64,000 bases of DNA, taken from the NCBI RefSeq assembly GCF_902859915.1, contig NZ_CADIKK010000007.1:124001-188000 (forward strand), read 5' to 3'. Shown here one piece after another: positions 26,374-35,173 of the stretch. Both the position numbers and the translations under genes were made by a program. Under the pieces are notes generated by a model. It searched no databases. It was not told the DNA's origin and saw nothing but the letters and a program-made list of their open reading frames with translations. Within the stretch, counting starts at the first letter, position 1; each line of letters begins with the position of its first letter. This stretch comes from Paraburkholderia ultramafica. Its GTDB lineage: Bacteria > Pseudomonadota > Gammaproteobacteria > Burkholderiales > Burkholderiaceae.

Positions 26374-26489
26374 TGGCGGTGTGGTCGCAGGCTGGGGCGG
26401 CGCGCATGCTGCTCCGGCCTGTGGCCCGTCAAACGGGCGCCGGGCTCATACAAGGCATAATCAACGCTGTTTTCATTCGACAGCCGACG

Positions 26490-28730
26490 ATGCCCGCTTC
26501 TCCTGCTCCTTTCTCCTGGCCGCTTTCCCCCGATCCCTTTCTGTCGCTCGAAGCGCTCGACGACCCTGACGCGCTCGCGTGGGTCGAACAGCAAAACGCC
26601 CGCACCCGCGCCGCGTGGTGCAGCGGTGCGCCTTTCGAATCGCTGAGGCAGCGGCTCGCCGATGCGTATTTGCCGCGCGAGCGTCCGGTGATTCCCGATC
26701 GCTGGAAGGACTGGGCCTACGATCTGTGGCAGGACGAGCGCAATCCGAAAGGCATCTGGCGGCGCACGACGTGGGCGGCATGGCGCAGCGGCGCGCCGGT
26801 CTGGCAGAACCTGCTCGACTTCGACGCGCTCGGCGCGGCCGAAGGCACGCCGTGGGTATGCGTCGAGCTCGACATTCTTTATCCGGATGGCGATCGCGCG
26901 CTGATCACGATGTCGCCGGGCGGTTCGGATGCGCAGGTGGTGCGCGAGTTCGATCTCGACGCGCAGCGTTTCGTCGACGACGGCTTCGTGATCGCGAAGG
27001 CCGGCAAGCACACGGCGTCGTGGATCGATCGGGACACGCTGTACGTCGGCTGGGACAACGGCCGCAAGACGCTGACGCGCTCCGGCTATCCGCGCGACGT
27101 GCGGCGCTGGACGCGCGGCACCGCGCTGGCCGACGCGCCGGTGGTCTTCAGGGGCGGGTTCGGCGATATCGGCGTCGAGGCGCACTACGATCCGGTGGAG
27201 CGGCGGCATACGGTCGTGAGCAGCGTCGATTTTTTCGACTCGCACACGTATTACCTCGATAGCGCCGCTGGCGCCGTCGACGCGTGGCGCCAGTACGACG
27301 TGCCGGCGCACGTCGCGGTGGGCGGCTGGCAGGGCTGGCTGCTGCTCGAACCGCGTCTCGACTGGGACTGCGATGGCGTGCGTCATCCGGGCGGCGCGTT
27401 GCTGGCGATCCGCGAAAGCGCTTTTCTGCGCGGTGAACGCGAGGTGGTGCCGCTGTTCACGCCGACACCGCTGACCTCGGCATGCGAGTGGACGCATACG
27501 CGCAACCACCTGATCGTCTCGTACCTCGACGACGTGCAGAACACGACCTTGTTGTGGACGCCGTCGCAAGGCACGGATCAGGCATGGCATTGGCAGCCGC
27601 GTCTGTTCCCGTCGCATGGGGAAGCGCAGACCGACGTGTCGCCGGTCGAGCCGACGCTCGACGACGAAGTGTTCGTCGATACCGATGATTATCTGCAACC
27701 GCCGGCGTACTGGCTTGCCGACCTCGCGCGCGAGAACTTGAGCGAGTGGGAATTGATCGACCGCTGGCCGACCCAGTTCGACGCAACGCGCTTCGTCGTC
27801 ACGCGTGGGCATGCTGTGTCGGCGGATGGCACGCGGGTGCCATATACGGTGGTTGGGCCGCGAGCCGCGCAATCATCCGCGCAGGAGGCGCAGGAGGCAC
27901 AGGAGGCACAGGAGGCACAGGAGGCACAGGAGGCACAGGAGGCACAGGAGGCACAGGAGGCGCAGGAACAGGGGCAACCGCATGCGTCACAGCACGGGCC
28001 ACAGCAACCCCCGCACCCCTGTCTGCTGAGCGGCTACGGCGGCTTCGCGATTCCGTTGCTGCCGAGCTATCTGACCGGGCAGGGCATCGGCTGGCTGGAG
28101 CGCGGCGGCGTGTATGTGGTCGCGCATATTCGCGGCGGCGGCGAGTTCGGCACGCGTTGGCACACGGCGGCGCAGGGCGAGCAGCGCCAGCGCGCGTTCG
28201 ACGATTTCATCGCGGTAGCGCAAGCGCTCGTCAGCACCGGCGTGACGAGCGCCGCGCAACTCGGCATTCAGGGCGGCAGCAACGGCGGCTTGCTGGTGGC
28301 GGCCTGCATGGTGCAGCGTCCCGAGTTGTTCGGCGCCGTGGTGTGCGAGGTGCCCTTGCTCGATATGAGCCGCTATCACCTGCTGCACGCGGGCGCCTCA
28401 TGGATCGACGAATACGGCGATCCTGACGAACCCGACGAAGCGAGCGCTCTGGCCGCTTACTCGCCGTATCACCGCGTGTCGGCGGGCGTCGCGTATCCGC
28501 CCGTGCTGTTCACCACGTCGACCGCCGACGATCGCGTGCATCCCGGCCACGCGCGCAAGATGGCCGCGCGCATGCAGTCGCTGGGCGCGGACAAGGTCTG
28601 GTATCGGGAGAACACGGAAGGCGGGCACGGCGGCTCCGATGAGCTGGAGCAGGCCGAACATGACGCGATGGTGTTCGAGTTTTTGTGGAGCGTGTTGAGC
28701 GGTTCCGCGCAGGTTAGGGCGGTGGCATAG
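26490..28730 (+). CDS. S9 family prolyl oligopeptidase
   Basis: A serine peptidase of about 746 residues that cleaves after proline in short peptides. The N-terminal half is the seven-bladed propeller. The C-terminal alpha/beta-hydrolase domain has the nucleophile Ser597 in GGSNGGLL, the Asp region TADDRVHPGH (680-681) and His713 in EGGHGG. The ATG at 26490 (MPASPAPFSWPLSPDPFLSLEAL) is preferred because it gives the family-typical N-terminus. No signal peptide is seen, so it is likely cytoplasmic. Uniquely, ten Ala-Gln-Glu repeats (464-493) sit at the junction between propeller and hydrolase domain. Confidence 0.92.
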   Translation: MPASPAPFSWPLSPDPFLSLEALDDPDALAWVEQQNARTRAAWCSGAPFESLRQRLADAYLPRERPVIPDRWKDWAYDLWQDERNPKGIWRRTTWAAWRSGAPVWQNLLDFDALGAAEGTPWVCVELDILYPDGDRALITMSPGGSDAQVVREFDLDAQRFVDDGFVIAKAGKHTASWIDRDTLYVGWDNGRKTLTRSGYPRDVRRWTRGTALADAPVVFRGGFGDIGVEAHYDPVERRHTVVSSVDFFDSHTYYLDSAAGAVDAWRQYDVPAHVAVGGWQGWLLLEPRLDWDCDGVRHPGGALLAIRESAFLRGEREVVPLFTPTPLTSACEWTHTRNHLIVSYLDDVQNTTLLWTPSQGTDQAWHWQPRLFPSHGEAQTDVSPVEPTLDDEVFVDTDDYLQPPAYWLADLARENLSEWELIDRWPTQFDATRFVVTRGHAVSADGTRVPYTVVGPRAAQSSAQEAQEAQEAQEAQEAQEAQEAQEAQEAQEQGQPHASQHGPQQPPHPCLLSGYGGFAIPLLPSYLTGQGIGWLERGGVYVVAHIRGGGEFGTRWHTAAQGEQRQRAFDDFIAVAQALVSTGVTSAAQLGIQGGSNGGLLVAACMVQRPELFGAVVCEVPLLDMSRYHLLHAGASWIDEYGDPDEPDEASALAAYSPYHRVSAGVAYPPVLFTTSTADDRVHPGHARKMAARMQSLGADKVWYRENTEGGHGGSDELEQAEHDAMVFEFLWSVLSGSAQVRAVA
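27879..27968 (+). repeat. 9-bp coding microsatellite (Ala-Gln-Glu)x10
   Basis: Ten in-frame 9-bp units: two GCGCAGGAG, seven identical GCACAGGAG (27897-27959) and one GCGCAGGAA. Copy-number changes keep the frame and lengthen or shorten a probable helical, highly charged insert. Confidence 0.97.
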
Positions 28731-28748
28731 GACAGCACAACGAACGCG

Positions 28749-28779
28749 TGGTGCGAGGCGTTATCCGCGCCTCGCACCA
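28749..28779. terminator. Hairpin between convergent peptidase and xthA genes
   Basis: TGGTGCGAGGCG / CGCCTCGCACCA, a perfect 12-bp stem with a 7-base loop, placed between two convergent stop codons. It lacks a long T-run but probably ends both transcripts. Confidence 0.7.
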
Positions 28780-28795
28780 TCATTGAATTGCAGGC

Positions 28796-29572
28796 TCAAC
28801 CGAGCTGCGCGACGACCGGCGCGTGGTCCGAGGGCTGTTCCCATTTGCGCGGCACCTTGTCGATGTCGCACGACGAGCAGATATCAGCCAGCGCCTTCGA
28901 CAGCAGGATGTGGTCGATGCGCAGCCCCGCATTACGGCGAAACGCCATCATCCGGTAGTCCCACCACGAGTAGATTTTCTCCGGCTGCTCGAACTGGCGG
29001 AACGCATCGAGCAAGCCAAGTTCGATCAGCCGCACGAACGCGGCGCGTTCTTCGGGCGACACCAGGTTCTGGCCTTCCCATGCTTTCGGATCGTGCACGT
29101 CGCGATCATCCGGTGCGATGTTGTAGTCGCCGAGCAGCGCGAGCTTCGGATGCAGCGCCATCTCGCTCGCAATCCAGTCGTGCAGCGCGGTGAGCCAGCG
29201 CAGTTTGTACGCGAACTTGTCGGTGCCCGGCGCCTGGCCGTTCGGGAAGTAGGCGGAGATGACGCGCACGCCGTCGATGGTCGCCGCGATCACGCGCTGC
29301 TGCGGATCTTCGAAGCCCGGAATGTTGCGCACGATGCTGCTTTCGTCGACGCTCAAGCCGTCGCGCACCAGAATGCCGACGCCGTTATAGGTTTTCTGAC
29401 CGGCATACCAGCTCCGGTAGCCTTTGTCCGCGAGTTCGGCGCGCGGGAATTTCTCGTCGGGCAGCTTCAGTTCCTGCAGACACAGCACGTCGGTGCCGGT
29501 GGTTGCGAGCCAGTCGATCACGTGTTGCTGGCGGACTTTAAGGGAGTTGACGTTCCACGTGGCGATTTTCAT
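28796..29572 (-). CDS. xthA: Exodeoxyribonuclease III (AP endonuclease)
   Basis: A 258-residue ExoIII/APE-type nuclease for base-excision repair. Motifs: MKIATWNVNSLKVR (metal Asn), LCLQELKLPDEKFP (metal Glu), NGVGILVRD, LLGDYNIAPDDRDVHDP (catalytic Asp/Asn pair), WWDYR and LRIDHILLS, ending SDHAPVVAQL with the catalytic His. A much longer open frame exists upstream, but the ATG at 29572 gives the exact family N-terminus. The upstream part is non-homologous. Convergent with the prolyl oligopeptidase. Confidence 0.95.
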   Translation of the reverse strand: MKIATWNVNSLKVRQQHVIDWLATTGTDVLCLQELKLPDEKFPRAELADKGYRSWYAGQKTYNGVGILVRDGLSVDESSIVRNIPGFEDPQQRVIAATIDGVRVISAYFPNGQAPGTDKFAYKLRWLTALHDWIASEMALHPKLALLGDYNIAPDDRDVHDPKAWEGQNLVSPEERAAFVRLIELGLLDAFRQFEQPEKIYSWWDYRMMAFRRNAGLRIDHILLSKALADICSSCDIDKVPRKWEQPSDHAPVVAQLG

Positions 29573-29866
29573 GACATTCTCACATTCTTGCTTGGCAAGA
29601 TTTCGTGGGGGCCTCGACCCCTCGTTTTGCTCGAGCGCCCCGGCTTGCCGTGCGTCTTCGGAGGGACAGTCGTTCGACTCATCGCGCGGCTGATGATGCG
29701 GTTGATTCCGCGGGCGATTCCGGTAGTCCCGCATCTTATCGCGCGGGAGCGGGGGCGGTGAGAATTGCCCCCGTGCAGCAGCGAAAATAAAAGCGCGATT
29801 CCACGATATCGCGGCGTATAGTGGGACCACACGCACATTCGCGCGCTTGCGAGTCGGAGAGTCATC

Positions 29867-30154
29867 ATGGCCGAAGCTTACCCCGCCCTTTATAAGGACT
29901 TCGAAGTGCATCCGCTGGTGTTTTCGCGGGCGTTCGACAAATTCGACGGTCACAAGCGTCACGCCGAAGGTTACGACGTCGCGGTGCGCGTGTGCCGTCC
30001 GGGTGCGATCAGCGGCTCGAAGGCGAGCCGCGTGTTTCGTCTCGTGCTGCCCGCCACGATCTCCGATTTCGGCGTGGCCAAACGCAGCGCGAGCCAGTAT
30101 GGCGCGGACATCATCGATGGCAAGGTGGAAGGCGCGACGGTCCAGGATCTTTGA
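29867..30154 (+). CDS. Conserved small hypothetical protein (95 aa)
   Basis: A 95-residue protein (MAEAYPALYKDFEVHPLVFSR...) of no recognised family. It is mixed in character without membrane helices or cysteines, and has a central hydrophobic strand-like block (SRVFRLVLPATISDF). A TCGGAGAG ribosome binding site lies before the ATG, and codon use is typical of real genes here. It is a single gene just upstream of the initiator tRNA. Function unknown. Confidence 0.65.
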   Translation: MAEAYPALYKDFEVHPLVFSRAFDKFDGHKRHAEGYDVAVRVCRPGAISGSKASRVFRLVLPATISDFGVAKRSASQYGADIIDGKVEGATVQDL

Positions 30155-30216
30155 CGGGTTTTGCGAGTGAGTGCATTCGTGCGCTCCGTCGTTTGAGGAA
30201 TAACTCGCACGATTGT

Positions 30217-30245
30217 TTGACGTTCTGCGTATATCCAGATATACT
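30217..30245 (+). promoter_or_regulatory. Sigma-70 promoter of initiator tRNA
   Basis: TTGACG-N17-TATACT, close to consensus in both boxes and spacing, ending 13 bases before the tRNA 5' end. Confidence 0.85.
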
Positions 30246-30258
30246 CTTTTTTCTCTGA

Positions 30259-30335
30259 CGCGGGGTGGAGCAGTCTGGCAGCTCGTCGGGCTCATAACCC
30301 GAAGGTCACAGGTTCAAATCCTGTCCCCGCAACCA
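30259..30335 (+). tRNA. Initiator tRNA-fMet (CAU)
   Basis: A 77-nt cloverleaf with anticodon CAT in GGGCTCATAACCC. The three G-C pairs of the anticodon stem and the unpaired C1-A72 at the acceptor end (5' CGCGGGG, 3' CCCCGCA-ACCA) are the hallmarks of the initiator rather than elongator tRNA-Met. T-loop GGTTCAAATCC is present, and CCA is encoded. Confidence 0.97.
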
Positions 30336-30345
30336 GGTTTTGTTG

Positions 30346-30380
30346 AAAGCCCGCTGGCGCAAGCCATGCGGGCTTTTTAA
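30346..30380 (+). terminator. Terminator after initiator tRNA
   Basis: AAAGCCCGC / GCGGGCTTT stem with a 13-base loop and trailing TTTT, 10 bases after the tRNA. Confidence 0.85.
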
Positions 30381-30434
30381 TTTTCAGCATAATGTTCGCA
30401 TCGCGCGTGCGATCAACCACACGCGCATCAACCC

Positions 30435-31136
30435 TCACTCCTTCGATTCAATCGCCCATTCCACCGCCGCTTGCGCATGCAGCGCGGTCGTGTCGAACAC
30501 CGGCAGCGCGGAATCTTCCGGCTTGATCAGCAACGTGATTTCAGTGCAGCCGAGAATCACCGCCTGCGCGCCACGCGCGGCCAACGATTCGATCACGCGT
30601 TGATAGACCGCGCGCGACGCGTCATTCACGTTGCCGTGGCACAGCTCGTCGTAAATGATACGATGCACGTCCGCGCGTTCGGCTTCATCGGGGACTAGCG
30701 GCTCCAGGCCGTAGCGCTCGCGTAAGCGGCCCGTGTAAAACGTCTGCTCCATCGTATAGCGCGTACCGAGCAAGCCAACCCGCTCGATGCCGGCGGCTCG
30801 CAGCGCGGCGCCGGTCGGATCGGCGATATGCAGGAACGGCACCGCGATCGCCTGCTCGATCGATTCGTACACGCGATGCATCGTGTTGGTCGCGAGCATC
30901 ACCAGCTCGGCGCCGCCGCGTTCGAGCTGGCGCGCGGCATCGGCCATCTGCCGGCCGAGCGCGCTCCAGTCCCCCGCGCGCTGGTTCGCTTCGATCGGCG
31001 CGAAGTCGACGGTGAGCATCAGACTGCGCGCGTTGTGGTGACCGCCGAGGCGCGCCTTCGCATGGCGATTGAGGAGTTTGTAGTATTCGGCGGATGATTC
31101 CCAGCTCATCCCGCCAATCACGCCAATCGTTTTCAT
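30435..31136 (-). CDS. Aspartate/glutamate racemase family protein (YgeA-like)
   Basis: A 233-residue cofactor-independent amino-acid racemase: MKTIGVIGGMSWESSAEYY, LATNTMH and VILGCTEI. The family normally uses two cysteines as acid/base pair. Here the first is threonine (T in NTMH) and only the second (LGCTEI) is kept. The same pattern occurs in E. coli YgeA, which racemises several amino acids weakly. Aspartate racemase annotation would therefore be over-specific. The ATG at 31136 is chosen because the homologous N-terminus starts there. The gene is divergent from the cytosine deaminase gene. Confidence 0.88.
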   Translation of the reverse strand: MKTIGVIGGMSWESSAEYYKLLNRHAKARLGGHHNARSLMLTVDFAPIEANQRAGDWSALGRQMADAARQLERGGAELVMLATNTMHRVYESIEQAIAVPFLHIADPTGAALRAAGIERVGLLGTRYTMEQTFYTGRLRERYGLEPLVPDEAERADVHRIIYDELCHGNVNDASRAVYQRVIESLAARGAQAVILGCTEITLLIKPEDSALPVFDTTALHAQAAVEWAIESKE

Positions 31137-31343
31137 GTGCCTGCTCCGTGAACGCATGACGGCTCGCCCGGAACGCCCCGGCATCGACCGTCTTGAACGC
31201 CGAGTATAGGCGCACGGCGCAGCGCGCTGCCGGTACGGATGACGCGCCGCGCGCCAGTACGGGCAGCCTGATAAATCGCGGGCACAACCTTTCTGGCGTC
31301 GATAGAATCGTAACCAGTCACAAGCGGTCAAAGGGAGCCATAC

Positions 31344-32636
31344 ATGGATCTGATCATCCGTCGCGCGATGCTGCCGCCGGGCGCTACACCGCGGCACCGG
31401 CAGCCGGTCGACATCGGCATCGACGCGGGCCGCATCGTCGCCGTCGAGCCGAACCTGGCCGCGAGCGCGGGCGAAGAAATCGATGCGGCGGGCTCGCTTG
31501 TCACGCCGCCGTTCGTCGATCCACATTTCCACATGGACGCGACGCTGTCATATGGTTTGCCGCGTGTGAACGCGTCCGGCACGCTGCTCGAGGGCATTGC
31601 GCTGTGGGGCGAGCTGAAGCCGGATCTGACTCAGGCGGCGCTCATCGAGCGCGCGTTGCAGTATTGCGACTGGGCGGTCGCGCGTGGCTTGCTGGCGATC
31701 CGCAGCCATGTGGACGTGTGCGATCCGCGCCTGCTCGCCGTCGAGGCGCTGGTCGAAGTGAAGCGCCGGGTCGCGCCGTATCTCGACCTGCAACTGGTGG
31801 CGTTTCCGCAAGACGGCGTGTTGCGCAGCGCCGGCGCGTTCGAGAACCTCAAGCGGGCGATCGCGCTGGGTGTCGACGTGGTCGGCGGCATTCCGCATTT
31901 CGAACGCACGATGGCCGACGGCGCGCAGTCTGTGCGCATGCTATGCGAGTACGCGGCGGAGCAGGGCTTGCGCGTCGATATGCACTGCGACGAGTCCGAC
32001 GATCCGATGTCGCGCCACATCGAAACGCTCGCCGCCGAAACGCAGCGGCTCGGTATGCAGGGGCGCGTCACCGGCTCGCATCTGACGTCGATGCATTCGA
32101 TGGACAACTACTACGTCAGCAAGCTGCTGCCGCTGATGCGCGAGTCGGGCGTCGCCGCGATCGCGAACCCGTTGATCAACATCACGCTGCAGGGCCGCAG
32201 CGACACCTACCCGAAACGGCGTGGCATGACGCGCGTGCCGGAGATGATGGCGGCCGGCATCAACGTCGCGTTCGGCCACGATTGCGTGATGGACCCGTGG
32301 TACAGCCTCGGTTCGGGCGACATGCTCGAAGTCGCGCACATGGGCTTGCACGTCGCGCAGATGACAGGCGTCGACGGGATGCACGCGTGTTTCGACGCGG
32401 TCACGGTGAACGCCGCGCGCATTCTCGGGCTCGAAGGCTATGGCATCGCGCCGGGATGCGCGGCCAGTCTCGTGCTGCTCGACGCGCGCGATCCGGTCGA
32501 AGCAATCCGTCTGCGCGCCGCGCGGCTCGCGGTGGTGAGCCGTGGCAAGGTGGTGAGCCGTGCGCCGGCTGCGCGCGCGGCGCTATCGCTCGAAGGCCGT
32601 CCCTCGCAGGTGGACTTCAAACTGCATCGCGGTTAG
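31344..32636 (+). CDS. codA: Cytosine deaminase-like amidohydrolase
   Basis: A 430-residue metal-dependent amidohydrolase closely resembling CodA, which converts cytosine to uracil and ammonia for pyrimidine salvage. Visible motifs: DPHFHMD (metal His pair), RSHVDVCDP, VDMHCDESDDP (metal His and catalytic Glu), GSHLTSMHSMDNYY and GHDCVMDPWYSLG with the metal Asp. The C-terminus RAARLAVVSRGKVVSR closes the small beta domain. AAGGGAG precedes the ATG. No codB permease gene is adjacent, so the symbol is by similarity and other substrates (isoguanine, related pyrimidines) are possible. Confidence 0.88.
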   Translation: MDLIIRRAMLPPGATPRHRQPVDIGIDAGRIVAVEPNLAASAGEEIDAAGSLVTPPFVDPHFHMDATLSYGLPRVNASGTLLEGIALWGELKPDLTQAALIERALQYCDWAVARGLLAIRSHVDVCDPRLLAVEALVEVKRRVAPYLDLQLVAFPQDGVLRSAGAFENLKRAIALGVDVVGGIPHFERTMADGAQSVRMLCEYAAEQGLRVDMHCDESDDPMSRHIETLAAETQRLGMQGRVTGSHLTSMHSMDNYYVSKLLPLMRESGVAAIANPLINITLQGRSDTYPKRRGMTRVPEMMAAGINVAFGHDCVMDPWYSLGSGDMLEVAHMGLHVAQMTGVDGMHACFDAVTVNAARILGLEGYGIAPGCAASLVLLDARDPVEAIRLRAARLAVVSRGKVVSRAPAARAALSLEGRPSQVDFKLHRG

Positions 32637-32668
32637 ACGCCGCCACGCAGCGGCGTGGCGCGCGCATG

Positions 32669-32706
32669 AAAAAAGCCGGCGCCTGCTTACACAGGTCGCC
32701 GGCTTT
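32669..32706 (-). terminator. Terminator of prlC
   Basis: AAAGCCGGCG / CGCCGGCTTT outer stem with an inner CCTG/CAGG. The A-run at its left edge is a T-run on the minus strand. It can also stop readthrough from codA, which additionally has a CGCCACGC/GCGTGGCG hairpin at 32641-32660. Confidence 0.85.
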
Positions 32707-32758
32707 GTATCGACATCGGCGGCGCGAAGCAACGCGCCGAGCAATGCGCTTGAACCGA

Positions 32759-34867
32759 TCAATGCGCCGCGCCCGGCGTCATGCCGCTATGGCGCAACAA
32801 CGCGTCGATATTCGGCTCGCGGCCCCGGAAAGCCTTGAACGATTCCATCGCCGGACGGCTGCCGCCCACTTCCAGAATCTCCTTGCGATAACGCAGGCCG
32901 GTCGCCTGATCGAGCACGCTGCCGCTCGCGGCTTGCGCCGCTTCTTCGAATGCGGCGTACGCATCGGCGGACAGCACTTCAGCCCACTTGTAGCTGTAGT
33001 AACCCGCCGCATAACCGCCCGCGAAAATATGGCTGAACGTGTTCGGCCAACGCGAGAACGACGCTTGCGGCACCACATGGAAACGTTCGTTGATCTCGCT
33101 TGCGAGTTCGGTGGCGTTCTTCGTGCCGCTCGCGTCGAAGCCGGTATGCAGCTGCATGTCGAACATCGAGAACACGATCTGGCGCAGCGTGCCCAGACCA
33201 CTCTGGAAGTTCTTCGCGGCCAGCATCTTGTCGAACAGATCGCGCGGCAGCGGCTGGGCCGTTTCGACGTGCGAGGTCATGTCGCTCAGCACGTCCCACT
33301 CCCAGCAGAAGTTCTCCATGAATTGCGACGGCAGTTCGACCGCGTCCCACTCGACGCCGTTGATGCCCGACACGCCCAGTTCATCGACACGCGTGAGCAT
33401 GTGATGCAGGCCGTGGCCGAACTCGTGGAACAGCGTAATGACTTCGTCGTGCGTGAAGCAGGCGGGCTTGCCGCCGACCGGCGCCGAGAAGTTGCAGGTC
33501 AGATACGCGACCGGCGTTTGCACGCCGCCGTGCGTGTGCTTGTGACGGCCACGCGCATCATCCATCCAGGCGCCGCCGCGTTTGCCTTCGCGCGCATACA
33601 GGTCGAGGTAGAACTGCGCGACCAGACCGCCGTCCTGATTCTCGACGCGGAAAAAACGCACGTCCGGATGCCACACGGCCGCTTCGTCGCGACGGATACG
33701 CACGCCGAACAGCGTTTCGGTGACCTTGAAGAGCCCCTTGAACACGGCGTCTTCGGGGAAGTACTGTTTGACCTCGTTCTCGGAGAACGAATAGCGCTGC
33801 TGACGCAGACGTTCAGCGGCAAATGTCATGTCCCACAGTTGCAGGTCGCTCATGCCGAGTTCGTTCGCGGCGAATTCGCGCAGCTCCTTCCAGTCCTGTT
33901 CCGCGTGCGGACGCGCGCGCGTCGCGAGGTCTTCGAGGAAGCTCATGACCTGTGCGGGCGACTCGGCCATCTTCGGCGCGAGCGAGACTTCGGCGAAGTT
34001 GTTGTAGCCGAGCATCTGCGCTTCTTCGGCGCGCAGCTTCAACTGGTCGGCGAGCACCGACGTGTTGTCCCACTCGGCGCGGCCGTTGCCGTATTGCGGG
34101 CCGAGCTCGGATGCGCGCGTCACGTACGCGCGGTACATCGCTTCGCGCATCGGACGATTTTCCGCGTACTGCATCACCGGGAAATATGACGGGAAGTGCA
34201 GCGTGAATTTGTAGCCGGTCTTGCTATCGCGTGCGGCCGCTTCCTTCGCGGCTTCGATCACGTCTTCGGGCAGGCCAGCCAGTTGCGCTTCATCGCCGGC
34301 TTCGACGACGTACGCGTACGCGTTGGTCGCGTCGAGCACATGATCTGAGAATGCTTTCGACAGCCCCGCCTGGCGCTCCTGCAATTCGGCGAAATGCGGC
34401 TTCTGGTCTTCCGGCAATTCGGCTCCGGACAGACGGAAATCGCGCAGCGCATTGCCGAGGATCTTCTTGCGCTCGCCGGTCAGCGACGCGAAATCGCTGC
34501 TTGCGTTCAGCGCCTTGTACTTTTCGTACAGCGCGAGATTCTGGCCGACGCTCGACCAGAATTCGGTGACGCGCGGCAGATTTTCGCCGTACACGGCGCG
34601 CAGTTCGGGCGTATCGGCGACGGCGTTCAGATGGCCGACCACGCTCCACGCGCGCGACAGCGGTTCAGTGGCGCGCTCGACCGGCTCGACCACGTCGGCC
34701 CACGACGCGGGGGTGATCGGCAGGGCGGCGCGCTCGACGGCGGCGGCCGCGTCGGCGAGCAGCACATCGAGGGCGGGCGTGACGTGTTCGGGGCGAATCT
34801 CGCCAAAGCGCGGCAGGTCGGAGAAATCGAGGAGCGGATTGTCGTGATTCGAGGCAGTAGTGGACAT
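32759..34867 (-). CDS. prlC: Oligopeptidase A (M3 metallopeptidase)
   Basis: A 702-residue zinc peptidase degrading short peptides and cleaved signal peptides in the cytoplasm. The zinc site HEFGH is in DEVITLFHEFGHGLHHML, with the third ligand in the downstream GVEWDAVELPSQFMENF block. The N-terminus (NPLLDFSDLPRFGEIRPEHVTPAL) and the C-terminal GREPNIDALLRHSG are classical for PrlC. The ATG at 34867 is chosen; an earlier frame start only adds an Arg/Pro-rich extension. In related genomes prlC lies directly after folD on the same strand. Here an acyltransferase gene and a repeat array lie between them. Confidence 0.95.
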   Translation of the reverse strand: MSTTASNHDNPLLDFSDLPRFGEIRPEHVTPALDVLLADAAAAVERAALPITPASWADVVEPVERATEPLSRAWSVVGHLNAVADTPELRAVYGENLPRVTEFWSSVGQNLALYEKYKALNASSDFASLTGERKKILGNALRDFRLSGAELPEDQKPHFAELQERQAGLSKAFSDHVLDATNAYAYVVEAGDEAQLAGLPEDVIEAAKEAAARDSKTGYKFTLHFPSYFPVMQYAENRPMREAMYRAYVTRASELGPQYGNGRAEWDNTSVLADQLKLRAEEAQMLGYNNFAEVSLAPKMAESPAQVMSFLEDLATRARPHAEQDWKELREFAANELGMSDLQLWDMTFAAERLRQQRYSFSENEVKQYFPEDAVFKGLFKVTETLFGVRIRRDEAAVWHPDVRFFRVENQDGGLVAQFYLDLYAREGKRGGAWMDDARGRHKHTHGGVQTPVAYLTCNFSAPVGGKPACFTHDEVITLFHEFGHGLHHMLTRVDELGVSGINGVEWDAVELPSQFMENFCWEWDVLSDMTSHVETAQPLPRDLFDKMLAAKNFQSGLGTLRQIVFSMFDMQLHTGFDASGTKNATELASEINERFHVVPQASFSRWPNTFSHIFAGGYAAGYYSYKWAEVLSADAYAAFEEAAQAASGSVLDQATGLRYRKEILEVGGSRPAMESFKAFRGREPNIDALLRHSGMTPGAAH

Positions 34868-35173
34868 GAGGCTTCCTGTCTGACGCGGGTGAACGGGTAA
34901 TCGGTGGATCGAGGGGCGCACGCGATGTCGCCCGATAGCACACGATACGGGACATTATTGGGGCGGGACGCGCCGATTCCAATCCGTCGGCAGACAAATT
35001 ATCAGATGTCGCGACCCTGTGTGCGGATTGCGCGTGCAGGGCGGGCCCGGCCGTGCGGCGTGCGGCGCGGCACCCGCTACGTCTTTTGTGCGAAAGCGCA
35101 CGGTCTGGATTGCTGCCGTGCCGCAATCTGGCGTGTCGCTATCAGTTGGCGGCGTTTTCTGTCAGAGGTGTCG
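34868..35173. other. Divergent control region, no gene
   Basis: 306-bp gap between prlC and the acyltransferase gene. An AATAAT-type -10 for prlC (minus strand, about 34952-34957) is plausible. The coding-like frames here are shadows. No RNA gene recognised. Confidence 0.45.

Noticed and set aside
29573..30295. N-terminal extension of xthA
   Set aside because: The frame stays open but the sequence is Arg-rich, crosses another gene and the tRNA, and the exact ExoIII start is at 29572.
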